Source: Lepas anatifera (Eukaryota; Arthropoda; Thecostraca; Lepadidae). Taken from it: 64,000 nucleotides of DNA. The position numbers and the translations under genes were made by a program. This document shows positions 20,101 through 30,294 of the stretch, one piece after another (positions within the stretch are counted from its first letter, which is position 1; every line of letters starts with the position of its first letter). Where the stretch lies: contig JAOTON010000214.1 of assembly GCA_034440635.1 (NCBI GenBank), positions 186,001 through 250,000 of the forward strand, written 5' to 3'. A model generated the notes under the pieces. The model ran no database searches. It saw nothing but the letters and a program-made list of their open reading frames with translations, and had not been told where the DNA came from.

Positions 20101-21763
20101 ATCCAAAGTAATAAGAACAATATATTCCTTAGACAAGTTTCGAAACGCAATGGTCCCATTTCCCAGTCATTAATAAGTGTCAATTAGCGATCATATCCGT
20201 TAACCAATCAAACCTGTTCCGAAAGTAAGATAGCATCACGACTTTACACATACGGTTATAAAACGGTACGCTTCCGAGAACAAATCCGAATGAATAGATA
20301 GATGAATGGCGTTTGAACATAACCATACTTTTAAATTGTGATAGGAAAGGCGATACCGTGGGGCAAATAGTTTCTGCTAAAAAGGGCAAAAAATCAGCAT
20401 TTCATCTAATTTAATTGCCCTTTGCTAACGATTCGCCACATCCACGTGGCGCCAAGGTCTGGCTTGGTGACTTGCTGCCACAATTTTCGCCGCAAATGTA
20501 AACGAGTATAAATGAAATATTGTTTTTAATAAAAGAGGCTATTTCTGGATCCATAATGGCACTGATAAATTTCTGCTATTTTTCTTGATAGACGTAAACA
20601 GATTCCACGTTTCTAACTAGCCACTGAATAAATTTCTACACATTTATAATCGCCAGTGCTAGAGTCACGTTTAGCGCAAATAGGTCTGAGCAAGGGAATT
20701 TTGTCCCCGCAGCGGGGCTTGAGCACGACAGTACGTTCCCAAGGTCACCTCATACCACGTGACCACCTCGGGGAGGACGGGGTCGACAGAGGTGAATTTC
20801 TACCTTTTTCTTCCGCGAACGGGAAGTGCTGAGACAAATAAAATACCAAACGGGAGGTTTCTCGTCATGCTCTATGATATGAATATATTATTTCGGATCC
20901 CATTGTGAAAGTGCCAGATTCCCTTTAAACATTTTCACTCTGCAGAGGTTTCCAGTCAGAATTCTGAGCGGAATGTCAGCTGTGCAGAACAGCAGTGCTG
21001 TCTGGCAAACCTCAGCGCCACCTCATGGACGGAGGAGATCCTCGTGGCTGGAATGACCGATCCACCTCCAAAAAAGGAGTACCACAGAGCCGGTGTAAGT
21101 TGTTGGCATGACTAGGCCAGCTTCTGCACTTTGTGCGGATCAATGATCTGGATTCTGCTGTGGCTGTATCGATCCGGATTCCTGGTAAAGGCGGTGCCCT
21201 GCGAATTCAAACACGCTCCAAGTGCCTTGAAAATTGTAAGAGGCTATCCATCGTTATGCGTGTCTTCTCGGAGGTGGATACAGTAGAACTATTATCTGTG
21301 TCTGTTTTTATTTTTCAGCTCGGAAGTAGCCCGACCTCACCTCTGACTGTAGGGCTAGATACAGCTGGCATAGCCTTTCCTCTCGTTAGTCGTTACAGCT
21401 ACTTTTACGTTATCTGTGCTTTAGTGCTTGCTTGAGTCTGCTTTTAACCCCACTTTGACTTTAGATACCTACTTGTGTCTGGAACACTACCGGGCCTTAT
21501 GAACTATTCTGGTGACTTGTGCTGCTCTAATTACATTTGATGATAACTTCACTAGCTATGTCTTATACGTATTCTGTTGAGTTCACGATAGCTATGGTGG
21601 TGCGTTGATGTGAGGTTTAGTAACGTCCTATAATTATCGTGGCAGGGGATGTGGTGTTGCAATGTCTTCCCTGTCTACTTTTTACGCGACCGATCCAGGC
21701 TCAAGGCCCGCTGGAGCCCCCGAGCAAGGAACAAGCTGAGCCCTCGGCAACTCTTCCAACAGG
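17111..21763. other. Unrecognised non-coding DNA
   Basis: I see no gene, complete transposon or long repeat in these 4.6 kb. Reading frames are short and without motifs. Small GC-rich islets occur at about 17470-17515, 18940-18965 and 19240-19310. A GTGCCAGATTCCCTTTAA stretch at about 20920 resembles the right end of the TTAA element at 38842-39289, but no matching left end was found. Confidence 0.5.
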
Positions 21764-21892
21764 CAAGCCACATTTCAAGGGGGCGCCATCGACCTTTCAT
21801 GGGGCGCCGTGACCATTTCAGGGGGCGCCAGGAGTCGATCGGGGGAGGAGAGGCACGTGTCCCCCTTTCCCCCTGGATCCGCCTGTGCGCAT
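21764..21892 (+). mobile_element. MITE of the CATAGGCGGATCC family, left half missing
   Basis: The right half is clear: ACATTTCAAGGGGGCGCC, CATTTCAGGGGGCGCCAGG, then the end CTGGATCCGCCTGTG. The left terminus and first half are absent. Confidence 0.75.
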
Positions 21893-22137
21893 TCAAGTAA
21901 GATACGAACAGTATTTTTGTTATGCCCAGTTCCGGTGGATGAATGAGCACCAGATGTCTTCATCCGGGCACTTCTACCGCAGATGTTGAAGATGGTGCGG
22001 ATGTCGCCCGGTAACAGCTCTGGCTCTCGCTGTTCAGGGCTGCCATCGTCTCCGCGTTCGGGGAATGTGACACCCTTGTTATAGCATTAGAACTGAGATA
22101 GCCTGGAGATAGAGTGTACCGTAAAACCCTTGGTTGA

Positions 22138-22541
22138 GAGTTGACAAGATGTAGACTGGCCTGTCTCCTCAAATCCTGGATGTAAGATACACTAGGATTA
22201 TACATTCGGGTAGCCCTTCACCAGAATCATGTAGGTAATATCACAAATTCTCAGACATAGTGTAGCCAGACCTCGACCTCTACCTCGAATTCGAATTCGA
22301 ATTCGAGGTAGAGGTCGAGGTCTGCCTACACTAACATGATTCTGATGAAGGGCTGTGCCCGAATGTATAATCTTAACATTTTATTACAATCAAATTCAAA
22401 TTCTGGGTTTGGCTACACTATGTCTGAGAATTTGTGATGTGATATTACCTAAATGATTCTGATGAAGGGCTGTGCCCGAATATATAATCTTAGTATGTTT
22501 TACATTCAGGATTCGAGAAAACAGGCCAATTTACACCTTGC
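22138..22541. repeat. Foldback (long inverted repeat) around a perfect 56-bp palindrome
   Basis: The left arm (about 22138-22275) is the near reverse complement of 22408-22541. Both include a TCAGACATAGTGTAG block, a 'GATTATACATTCGGG' block and a 'CAGGCC' block in mirrored order. Between them a partial third copy (about 22325-22377) repeats 'ACATGATTCTGATGAAGGGC'. The centre 22268-22323 is a perfect palindrome built on GAATTCGAATTC, and its symmetry continues outward with one mismatch to about 22332. It contains no gene. It could form a cruciform or fold back in RNA. Confidence 0.85.
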
Positions 22542-22614
22542 AAACGTATAATCATGTTCCTCGCCACAGCACTGCAAAACCTATCAACCGTGATTAAGAG
22601 TTTCGTCTGACCTA

Positions 22615-22628
22615 GAAGTCACAATTTG
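22615..22628 (+). repeat. Left target-site duplication of the LINE
   Basis: GAAGTCACAATTTG here is identical to 30281-30294, directly after the poly(A) tail. The preceding A may also be part of it (15 bp). Confidence 0.9.
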
Positions 22629-22892
22629 ACGGTGACCACCGGGCGGAGCAGACGTGCCCCACAGCGCTGCGCTGGCGCGGGTCGGGTCAGCTGTTTGCTC
22701 GGTTTGGTTGAGTCGGGCGCAGTGATGGCTCTTTGAGCGCAGCAGAGGCGGGCCCGGGCGCATAAGCGAAGGTGGTTTATGGTCGTTGATGGTGGAAATC
22801 CTACTCTATAAAGTGAGTGAATAGTGTGTGGAGACTTGGAGAATCAGTGACTTTTCCGAGAGTGAGAATACGAGTGCAGCTTTTTACACGAC
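22629..22892 (+). promoter_or_regulatory. 5' UTR of the LINE, presumed internal promoter
   Basis: This runs from the insertion boundary to the ORF1 start and is GC-rich at its beginning. A full-length LINE copy must carry its promoter in its 5' region, but no specific promoter motif was identified. Confidence 0.4.
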
Positions 22893-24029
22893 ATGGAATC
22901 TGATACTGACGCTGGAGAAGAAGTGATTTTCACTGCTGATGGTGCTACTTCCGGCGAAGAAAGTGCAACAAACAGCCTCCATGCACGCAAAAAACAGCTA
23001 ACTGTTACAGATTTTGTGCGTCGAGGGGAGGCCAGGAAGGCTAAACGCAACGCTCCGGGCGAATCCTTCAATTCGCCCCCAAACGAGATCCAACCAGATG
23101 CCAAACGGCGCTCCATGGCTCCTACACCAGCAGCTCCAGTAGGCTTAAACGCGGAAACCATGGAGGCGATTAAGCAAATGGTAGAAGGTGCTACTGCAAA
23201 GGTAATTGTGGCATTCAATTCAAAATTCGAGGCCTTGGAAAGACGGGTGGAAATTGTTGAAGCCGAAAACATGGACAAAGCAGCCGAGATTGCGCAGCTG
23301 AAGACAAAGTTGCAAGAGGAGTCAGCCAAAGTCCAAAGCCTCCAGGATCAGGTTGAAAGCATGGACATGAATCGGAGACTGTCCTCATTGATAGTCTCAT
23401 GTGCCGACTTCAAGCACCGTGATAACAATGAGGTTATGGAAGAAAGGGTGGTAGATACCCTGAACAAGAGAGTCCCAGAACTGAATTTAAGTGTGAGTGA
23501 CGTAAACATAGCCCATAGACTGAGATCTGACGACCGTGTGATCGTTAAGTTCCTGAGGCGGAGCATCAGGGACAGAGTCTACGAGAGTAGATTCAGTCTA
23601 CCGAGGGCCGATAGTGGTGTACCAAACGGCCGCAAGATGGCTCCGCTATACATAGCGGAATGTCTGACGACTTCAAACAACAACATCTTTCAAGAACTGC
23701 TGCGAGCCCGACGGCAGGAAAATGGAGCTGTAATTGCCTCTGTCTTCAGCCGTCGTGGCACTGTCTGGTGCAAAAAGGAGAAAGGCGGACCCAACATCAG
23801 GGTTCCTGATGAAGCCCATCTGGTTCGTGTGCTTAACGGCAAGCGGTTCCCGCCGGAAATTTCTCCCAAACCAGCAGCTTTCAGGACGAGACCAGCCGTC
23901 ACCGCTAGTGCTACAAAAGCAGCGACCACCCGATCGCATCCGAAGGCACCAACGGCCGGACATTTCGGTGATGTGCAGTCGTCGGCTGATAGAGTGAACC
24001 GGTCTGACAGTCGGGAGTTCAGAGCATAG
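22893..24029 (+). CDS. LINE ORF1 protein (coiled coil + L1-type RRM/CTD), intact
   Basis: This 378-residue protein would bind the element's RNA, trimerise and act as a nucleic-acid chaperone. Residues 1-80 are a disordered, partly basic head (ARKKQLTVTDFVRR; KAKRNA). Residues about 86-160 form a heptad-like coiled coil (FNSKFEALERRVEIVEAEN and onward). Residues about 162-240 resemble the L1 ORF1 RRM (RRLSSLIVSC, VSDVNIAHRLRSDDRVIVKF). Residues about 250-315 match the C-terminal domain (LYIAECLTTSNNNIFQELLR, VWCKKEKGG, IRVPDEAHLVRVL). The tail is rich in A, T, P and R. The start ATG at 22893 follows a short 5' UTR. No frameshift or internal stop is present, so it looks potentially functional. 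Confidence 0.85.
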   Translation: MESDTDAGEEVIFTADGATSGEESATNSLHARKKQLTVTDFVRRGEARKAKRNAPGESFNSPPNEIQPDAKRRSMAPTPAAPVGLNAETMEAIKQMVEGATAKVIVAFNSKFEALERRVEIVEAENMDKAAEIAQLKTKLQEESAKVQSLQDQVESMDMNRRLSSLIVSCADFKHRDNNEVMEERVVDTLNKRVPELNLSVSDVNIAHRLRSDDRVIVKFLRRSIRDRVYESRFSLPRADSGVPNGRKMAPLYIAECLTTSNNNIFQELLRARRQENGAVIASVFSRRGTVWCKKEKGGPNIRVPDEAHLVRVLNGKRFPPEISPKPAAFRTRPAVTASATKAATTRSHPKAPTAGHFGDVQSSADRVNRSDSREFRA

Positions 24030-26043
24030 CGTTTCAGTGGCGTCACATGGCGGTGCAGCTGTGCTGGCATCGTCCAGAGTGCAACTCGTAAAGTTAGGGA
24101 GGTGAAGATATAACATTCTTCGTTCATGTCAAGATAATACGGTGATCTGGCCAGGACTAACCAGCTAACGTCGGTAAGCGTACAAACGTGGTGCCATTGG
24201 GTGCGATCACATCCTTTTGCACATTGCACCGTACCCTAGTTATCGAGCAATGAAACCAGCACCCATCCGTGTCTCCGGCGAGGTGAGAACACCACTATAT
24301 GTGATGAACTTCCTCAGACTATTAAATAAGTGTTCGACTGAGGCTTTTTTATTCGTTGTATTTTTCAGCGTTCTGATCCAAAGCATTTTGAGTCTCGGAA
24401 TGATTTACACCGAAGGGGCCAGGTTTTTTGGTGTTTTCCGCATATAAGCCGTTCTGGCACTTTAGGAGTCTGCAATATATTTTTTTTTGTTTATTATACC
24501 AACTGATGGCGCACGTATTGACATGTTTTGTTATGCCTAGTATCTGTTTGGATTAAAAACGGAGAACTGAAATCAAGCTCATGAAATAAGCAAGTAGAGT
24601 TTAGAACTGTAGAACATTTCTAAAACTATTTTAGTTGTAACAGGCAAACTGTGACGATAATCAGCGTTGCCATGACCGCTCAAACATGCATAATATGTGT
24701 TAGCAGTGTCCAGCTTATCGGTGACTCCGGCCGAGGTCGCTGGCGGGGCCGCGCGGCCCGGGCGGCGGCGGCGGCGACGGCGGGCCGCGCGGCTCTGCGA
24801 TGCGCCGCTGCCGGGGCGCGGTGCCGGCTGCGCGACTGCCGTCGGTTTGTTGTAACTATGTGGTGAGAGGTGCTTCATTGTTAACACTCGGTCACAATAA
24901 AAATGTAGGACATTCTCCAGTTGAGAGAACTGATGGCCTTCAGCTGCCTTTATGTTGAGACTCTGGTAAAGTTCAGTAAAGCGCTGGATATTGGTGGATA
25001 TTGTGTGGAGTATAACACTGTTGAGTGTATGATAGAATTGATAGCTAAGGTGTTCTTTGTTTAAATAGCGGAAATACTGAGGTTATCTCACACGTCCCTG
25101 CGCATGCTTTTGCCAAACAACCAGGCCAGAGATCTCTCAAGGGGTCAGTGTCTATATTCATGTAATGCGGTGCCCTTGTTGCGTTGTGTTTGAGTCCGTA
25201 CTAACGCCCGACGATCATGGCAGGTGCATTCGTGGACTGCTGACTGATGTGCTGCCGCTGTCTGCTGGTGATCCGCGTCGTGGCTGGGCCTGCCGGCCGC
25301 GTGGCCTCGCCGACTCCAGCACAGCAGCGTCTCTCGGGGCCGCGCGGCCTGGTGGAGCAGGGCCGCGCTGCGGGTCGCCGGTAGTAGCAGGTATTTACTT
25401 TGATCCTTTGGTAGTGCGAACCTTTTTTAGTAACTGAAACCTTAGGATATGCATTCCAAAAAATTCGTTGAGGGTACACTATGATCTATACATGTATTGG
25501 TATGAACGACAAAGCCCTCCTGTGGAGCGCAGTGGCAGCGACAGCGGCAGCTTGTCTTTGTTTTGTTTTTCCCCAATGCTCTCTGGTTTTGGAAGCACCG
25601 ACTTCTGTACTGCTAGAGCGGATCACGTTATTGTGGCTTTTGACTTTATGAGTTGTGATGATGCTCAAATATTCGTTTTGTCGTGAGCCCTCAAGCTTTT
25701 TAGTTACCTCATTTTGTTTCTTTTTCGCGTCATGCTTTGTTTTGTGCGTCCGGGCCCAGTCTCTAGCGCCTGTGGAGATAGATGGCGGTAGGCTGGTACG
25801 CATACTTGGTGCTGCCAGATGGGCAGCATCCGTGTGCCAGGTTAGTTATAGGTGGCGCTCGTCTAGTGACTGCAGGGAGCCCTGTGTCCAACACATCTAA
25901 CACGCATCACACATCAAACACATTACATCATAATTCAGCTTGCGCAAACATTTCGACAGCACTACAAGCAGCAGTACAAAAAGACAAAACTTGTTACTTC
26001 AACCTTCGAGTACATTCCGGACTGGATTTTACAGAGTTAAAAA
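24030..26043 (+). other. Unusually long ORF1-ORF2 spacer of the LINE
   Basis: There are two kilobases between the ORFs without a recognisable protein. It contains two GC-rich islets with similar words (about 24725-24800 and 25270-25390, both with GGGGCCGCGCGGCC), T-rich runs (24480) and an A/C-rich part (about 25885-25990) before the ORF2 start. Because the whole element has intact target duplications, the spacer was either part of the element at insertion or was inserted later. I found no TIR or duplication that marks a later insertion. Confidence 0.6.
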
Positions 26044-27291
26044 ATGTCTGAATTGCGATTCATGACTATGAATTGTAGAGGGCTTGCCTCACAACAAAAA
26101 AGACGAGATGTTGTCGATTTTTTAAAAAAGTCTTCTTACGACGTAATCTTTTTACAGGATACTCACCTCACAAAACGATCAGTGCCGTACTTTGATCTTT
26201 TATGGAAAGGAAAATGTTATCATGCATGCAAGTCGAGCTTGAGTCGAGGTACTTCAATCCTTATCAAACATACATTGCCTCACGACATTTTATCGGAGAC
26301 TGAAGGTACGAATGGTAACTTTAAGGCCATAAATTGTCAAATACGTGGAAACGTGTACTCCTTCATTAGTGTTTATGGACCAAATGAAGATAATCCGGAT
26401 TTTTACGACGAATTGGAAGGATGCATGGAATCAATGGTACCTGAAAACCTAGTGATTGCTGGAGACTGGAATTTTGTTATGGACCTTCAGAGAGATTCGA
26501 ATTATTTCCGAGAAGGTAACATAAATGCAAAACGCCGTTTCCTTCAAGTCATCGAGAGATATAATCTGATTGATTTATGGCGTAATAGACACCCGTGTGA
26601 ATATCAGTTCACTTGGCGTAAACCCAATCCCTTAAAATTTGGTCGACTGGACATGGTATTTACCAACAACGAACTGGCTAGACACATTGACCATTGTGAA
26701 ATTGTTCCCGCATATAGAACTGATCACAGTAGCGTTACGTGGTCTATCAAGGAGCCAAATCTCGAAAGGGGCCCAGGACTTTGGAAGTTTAATGAAAGCC
26801 TCCTTGACGACCCTCAATACATAACATGTATTAAAGACTGCATAAATGAGCAAGTTAGCCAGTACGCACTTCCAATATATACTAACGAATTCCGATCGAA
26901 CCCATTACATTTTTCTCAACTAGAATTTAGTATTGATATCAATCTTTTCTATGAAACTCTACTGATGATGATTAGGGGCCAAACAGTACAATATTCGAAG
27001 CGCAAAGCGCGGAGACAACGTAATGAAGAAACGAAAATTATGCAGGAAATTGAACGGTTAGAAAAGTTAGTTCCAAATGAATCTCCCGAAATTTACAACC
27101 ATTTAGCAAGAGCAAAATACAGGCTGGAGGAAATACGAGCACCGAGAATTCAAGGCTTTATTACTCGATCCAGGGTAGCATGGCACGAAGAGGGGGAGAA
27201 GTGCTCGAAGTATTTTCTCAATCTTGAAAAAAAGAAACTCGATACGAAAATCAATAAATTGTTTAAAGAAAGGAGACCAGCTTATCACTAA
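26044..27291 (+). CDS. LINE ORF2, N-terminal part: apurinic/apyrimidinic-type endonuclease
   Basis: This part nicks target DNA to prime reverse transcription. The residues of the exonuclease-endonuclease-phosphatase fold are visible in order: N10 (TMNCRGL), Q38/D39 (FLQDTHL, with D where E is more common), SVYGPN (109-114), the catalytic pair D141/N143 (AGDWNFVMD), D203 (RLDMVFTNN) and the D227/H228 pair (RTDHSSV). A connecting region to residue 415 follows and ends in the wrong frame. The stop at 27289-27291 is caused by a one-base shift near 27255-27285, where the neighbouring frame continues the protein (LITNNRLILEEF). ATG 26044 is in good context after an A-rich run. Confidence 0.85.
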   Translation: MSELRFMTMNCRGLASQQKRRDVVDFLKKSSYDVIFLQDTHLTKRSVPYFDLLWKGKCYHACKSSLSRGTSILIKHTLPHDILSETEGTNGNFKAINCQIRGNVYSFISVYGPNEDNPDFYDELEGCMESMVPENLVIAGDWNFVMDLQRDSNYFREGNINAKRRFLQVIERYNLIDLWRNRHPCEYQFTWRKPNPLKFGRLDMVFTNNELARHIDHCEIVPAYRTDHSSVTWSIKEPNLERGPGLWKFNESLLDDPQYITCIKDCINEQVSQYALPIYTNEFRSNPLHFSQLEFSIDINLFYETLLMMIRGQTVQYSKRKARRQRNEETKIMQEIERLEKLVPNESPEIYNHLARAKYRLEEIRAPRIQGFITRSRVAWHEEGEKCSKYFLNLEKKKLDTKINKLFKERRPAYH

Positions 27292-29848
27292 TAATCGACT
27301 AATTTTAGAGGAGTTTACTAAGCATTTTTCAAAAAAATACAAAGAAACCCATAATCTGTTAGAGGCCTCGGGTTTTCTACAAAATACAATTGAGAATAGA
27401 TTAAGCCACCCTCAGCAAATAGAACTAGATAAGCCAGTCACTCTCATCGAGCTTACGCAGGCGTTGAACAGCATGAAAAAAGGGCGTTCTCCAGGTGCTA
27501 ATGGCTTTACAGCACCATTCTTTAAACAGTTCTGGACCTTCCTTGGTCCTTTCCTGTTAAGAGTCCTCAACAACAACATAATGCAAGGGCATATGTGTAA
27601 TTCATTTCGGGAAGGAATTGTTACTCTCATTCCAAAATCGGGTCAGGCAGAACATTCCCTGAAGGCATTTAGAGGCATATCCCTTTTGAACACAGATTTC
27701 AAAATTATTTCTACTGTCATTGCTAGCAGGCTTAAAAGCGTAATGGACACTCTTATCTCTCCGAGTCAGTCAGCATACATTAAAGGCCGATACCTAGGAG
27801 AAAATACGCGGCTGGTTTATGATGTCATTGATTACCTCAACAAGGAGGAACAATCTGGCCTCATTCTTGCAGCCGATTTTGAGGCGGCGTTCGAGTCCGT
27901 TTCTTGGAGCTTCTTGAAAAAGGCTTTAGTATCCTATAACTTTGGACCGCAATTTAGATCACTTATTAACTTATTGTACCTTAATTCAGGAAATTTTTCT
28001 AGAGTATTGCTGAATGGATTTCTAGGGGATAAAATATTTTTAAGTCAAGGTATTAGGCAGGGCGACCCAGCCAGCGGATATTTGTTCAACTTGGTAGTGG
28101 AACCTCTTGCTTCTCAGCTGAAAATGTCAACGCAATTCAGTGGAATCCAGATTGGAATCCGCAACGAATACGTTACCGAGATTCGCGTCTCCCAATACGC
28201 TGATGATCTGATCACGTTTGTCAAAGCCGACGAGAACTCTTTGACAACAGTTATCACGGAACTGACAAGGTTCTCACACTTTTCGAACCTCAGACTAAAC
28301 GTAAGCAAAACGAAGTGCCTACCAATCGGACCAATAAATGCAACACTGTGCAATAATACATTAGGCATCACCTTCGTGGACGAATTAAAGGTTCTGGGTA
28401 TTAAGTTCAATAAAACAAATGATTCAATAACTGAACATAACCTAAAAGAGAAAGTTGAGTCCATTCGTCACGAGATCACACAGTGGAGGAGACGAAATTT
28501 AACATTGATGGGTAAAGTAACTGTAATTAAATCATTGTTGATGTCTAAACTGGTACATATTTTTATATCATTACCAACTCCTTCCCCAAGCATGATTCAG
28601 CGACTCAACAAAATTTTTCATGATTTTCTTTGGAACAATAGAAGCGATCCAGTAAAACGTGCCAAATTATCACAAAGAACAATGCATGATGGCCTACACG
28701 TCACAGACTTGCCCTCATTCATTAAAAGCTTAAAAGTCGGGTGGGTAAAACGCTTATATACCTCGGAACAGACATGGACGCTTCTCATTCGACGTAATTT
28801 GCCACCAGTGCAACAACTGCTTACCTACGGCGACATAAAGTTAAGAAAAGTTGTTAAGACAATTCAAAATCCATTTTGGTTGAACGTTTTAGAATCATGG
28901 GCAGAGTTCATTCAACTTTACAAACCTCCAGATGAGGATGTTCTCACCAGTAAACTATGGTTTTCTAATTTTACAAAGTTTAAAACCACGATTGTGAAGG
29001 ATTGGGATGCTAAGGGTCTTCGATTCATCGGCGATCTCGTAAATACTGATGCTGCAAGGCCTTTCACACATGCCGAGCTGCAACGTATTTATAATATACC
29101 AATGACTTTTCTGTGTTACCAGTCATTGATTCGCGGACTACCTAGAAATGTACAAAACTGTGCGAATAGTCTGAAATTCCCCCAGCCAACGTTGCCATAT
29201 CAGATTGCGCTTATTAGCAAAAATACAAACACGAAAAAAATAGCCTACCAAGAATTTATTACCGATTTAAGAAAAAAATATGAGCATTCCCAACAACTAT
29301 GGATAAATCGATGGAGACAAGATGGCATAGAATCACCCTATGTTGGGAGTATGTTTGCCATATGTTTAACAACGAAGAGTACGTATTTGCAATCGTTTCA
29401 TTTCAAAGTAATGTCACGGATAACAGCTACAAATAGATACCTTCACTCTATAGGCAGAGCTGAATCTGCGTTATGCACCTTCTGTTGCGAATCCATTGAA
29501 ACTATAGAGCACCTGTTTTGGTCATGCCCAAAGACCCAAATCTATATTAGAAATATTCAAAATCAGCTACGCGAGCAGTACAGTGTTACCTACCTTTTTC
29601 AGAAGCCAGACTGGTTTCTTCCCTCCCTTGAAAGCGGTAAACAAATTGATATTCTTATAGTGACGGTAGCCAAGTTGGTCATATTCAAAGCCCGTTTAAC
29701 TAAACGAGAACCAGCAGCGGCACATTTTATGCAGTATTTACGGTTAGAAGCCGAAAAAGAGGTAAAAGTTGCGAGGAAGAAGGATAGAATCGGGAATTTT
29801 TACGAAAAATGGGGAGAGATAGGAAGATTGGCCCTCCACCAGTCATAG
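27224..29848 (+). CDS. LINE ORF2, C-terminal part: reverse transcriptase and Cys/His knuckle
   Basis: This is the polymerase that copies element RNA at the nicked target. The true frame begins inside the overlap, about residue 17, and the first ATG (27224) is a by-product of the frameshift. RT blocks in order: KGRSPGANGFTAPFFKQFW (86-104), AFRGISLLN (148-156, with G where P is usual), YIKGRYLGEN, motif A LAADFEAAFESVSW with catalytic D218, motif B GIRQGDPASG (276-285), motif C YADD (325-328) and FSNLRLNVSKTK. Near residue 750 a CTFCCESIETIEHLFWSC knuckle follows, as in the C-terminus of L1/Tx1 proteins. The joined ORF2 spans 3805 nt, one base more than 1268 codons, so one extra base (or a loss of two) is the only frame lesion. 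All catalytic aspartates are kept. Confidence 0.9.
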   Translation: MKKRNSIRKSINCLKKGDQLITNNRLILEEFTKHFSKKYKETHNLLEASGFLQNTIENRLSHPQQIELDKPVTLIELTQALNSMKKGRSPGANGFTAPFFKQFWTFLGPFLLRVLNNNIMQGHMCNSFREGIVTLIPKSGQAEHSLKAFRGISLLNTDFKIISTVIASRLKSVMDTLISPSQSAYIKGRYLGENTRLVYDVIDYLNKEEQSGLILAADFEAAFESVSWSFLKKALVSYNFGPQFRSLINLLYLNSGNFSRVLLNGFLGDKIFLSQGIRQGDPASGYLFNLVVEPLASQLKMSTQFSGIQIGIRNEYVTEIRVSQYADDLITFVKADENSLTTVITELTRFSHFSNLRLNVSKTKCLPIGPINATLCNNTLGITFVDELKVLGIKFNKTNDSITEHNLKEKVESIRHEITQWRRRNLTLMGKVTVIKSLLMSKLVHIFISLPTPSPSMIQRLNKIFHDFLWNNRSDPVKRAKLSQRTMHDGLHVTDLPSFIKSLKVGWVKRLYTSEQTWTLLIRRNLPPVQQLLTYGDIKLRKVVKTIQNPFWLNVLESWAEFIQLYKPPDEDVLTSKLWFSNFTKFKTTIVKDWDAKGLRFIGDLVNTDAARPFTHAELQRIYNIPMTFLCYQSLIRGLPRNVQNCANSLKFPQPTLPYQIALISKNTNTKKIAYQEFITDLRKKYEHSQQLWINRWRQDGIESPYVGSMFAICLTTKSTYLQSFHFKVMSRITATNRYLHSIGRAESALCTFCCESIETIEHLFWSCPKTQIYIRNIQNQLREQYSVTYLFQKPDWFLPSLESGKQIDILIVTVAKLVIFKARLTKREPAAAHFMQYLRLEAEKEVKVARKKDRIGNFYEKWGEIGRLALHQS

Positions 29849-30280
29849 CTCTCTGATGGCCGCAAAATATCACTTGAAATTGAAAATAGAGTCCGGAGTG
29901 TACTTTGTCTTTGCATTGTTGGAATGTAACTCACAAAGTGCATGCTGTCACATACATATACACACTACACAAGTACACAATTGCACACAAGCTGAAGCAA
30001 TACGCGCATGCACGCACACACTCACCATACTCACCCACACACACGTCACACTCCCAGTCCTGCACACAGTCCATACCCATAGTCACTCGTTCTTACCCAT
30101 ACCAACAACCAAACACACAAAATGTCACTCTCCAAATCACAGGCTCTCTCGCTCCTACGTAAGACGCGTGTAGCGATTCACTCAGGTGAAGTAAAGTGAG
30201 AGATGCTGACGTAGCGCTGGAAGAGTGTTTCTGAGATGAAATTTTGTATGGAAAATATACCTGAAAAAAAAAAAAAAAAA
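29849..30280 (+). other. 3' UTR and poly(A) tail of the LINE
   Basis: It starts after the ORF2 stop. It has an A/C-rich CACA-type part (about 29945-30125) and ends in 17 A residues (30264-30280). No canonical AATAAA was seen directly before the tail. Confidence 0.85.
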
Positions 30281-30294
30281 GAAGTCACAATTTG
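30281..30294 (+). repeat. Right target-site duplication of the LINE
   Basis: This is identical to 22615-22628 and starts directly after the poly(A) run. Confidence 0.9.

Larger units (their letters stand above)
22629..30280 (+). mobile_element. Full-length L1/Tx1-like non-LTR retrotransposon, 7.65 kb
   Basis: The element has a 264-bp 5' region, ORF1 (22893-24029), a 2-kb spacer, ORF2 (26044-29848, one frameshift), a 3' UTR and a poly(A) run of 17 bases (30264-30280). It is bracketed by perfect 14-bp direct repeats, which proves that everything between came in as one unit and that the insertion is young. The ORF2 layout (apurinic-type endonuclease, reverse transcriptase, C-terminal Cys/His knuckle) and its sequence style fit the L1/Tx1 group; the exact clade is an inference. 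Confidence 0.9.

Noticed and set aside
24579..24887. Arg/Ala-rich ORFs over the GC islet in the LINE spacer (both strands)
   Set aside because: Runs of CGG/GCC give poly-Arg or poly-Ala on both strands. This is compositional and not a protein domain.
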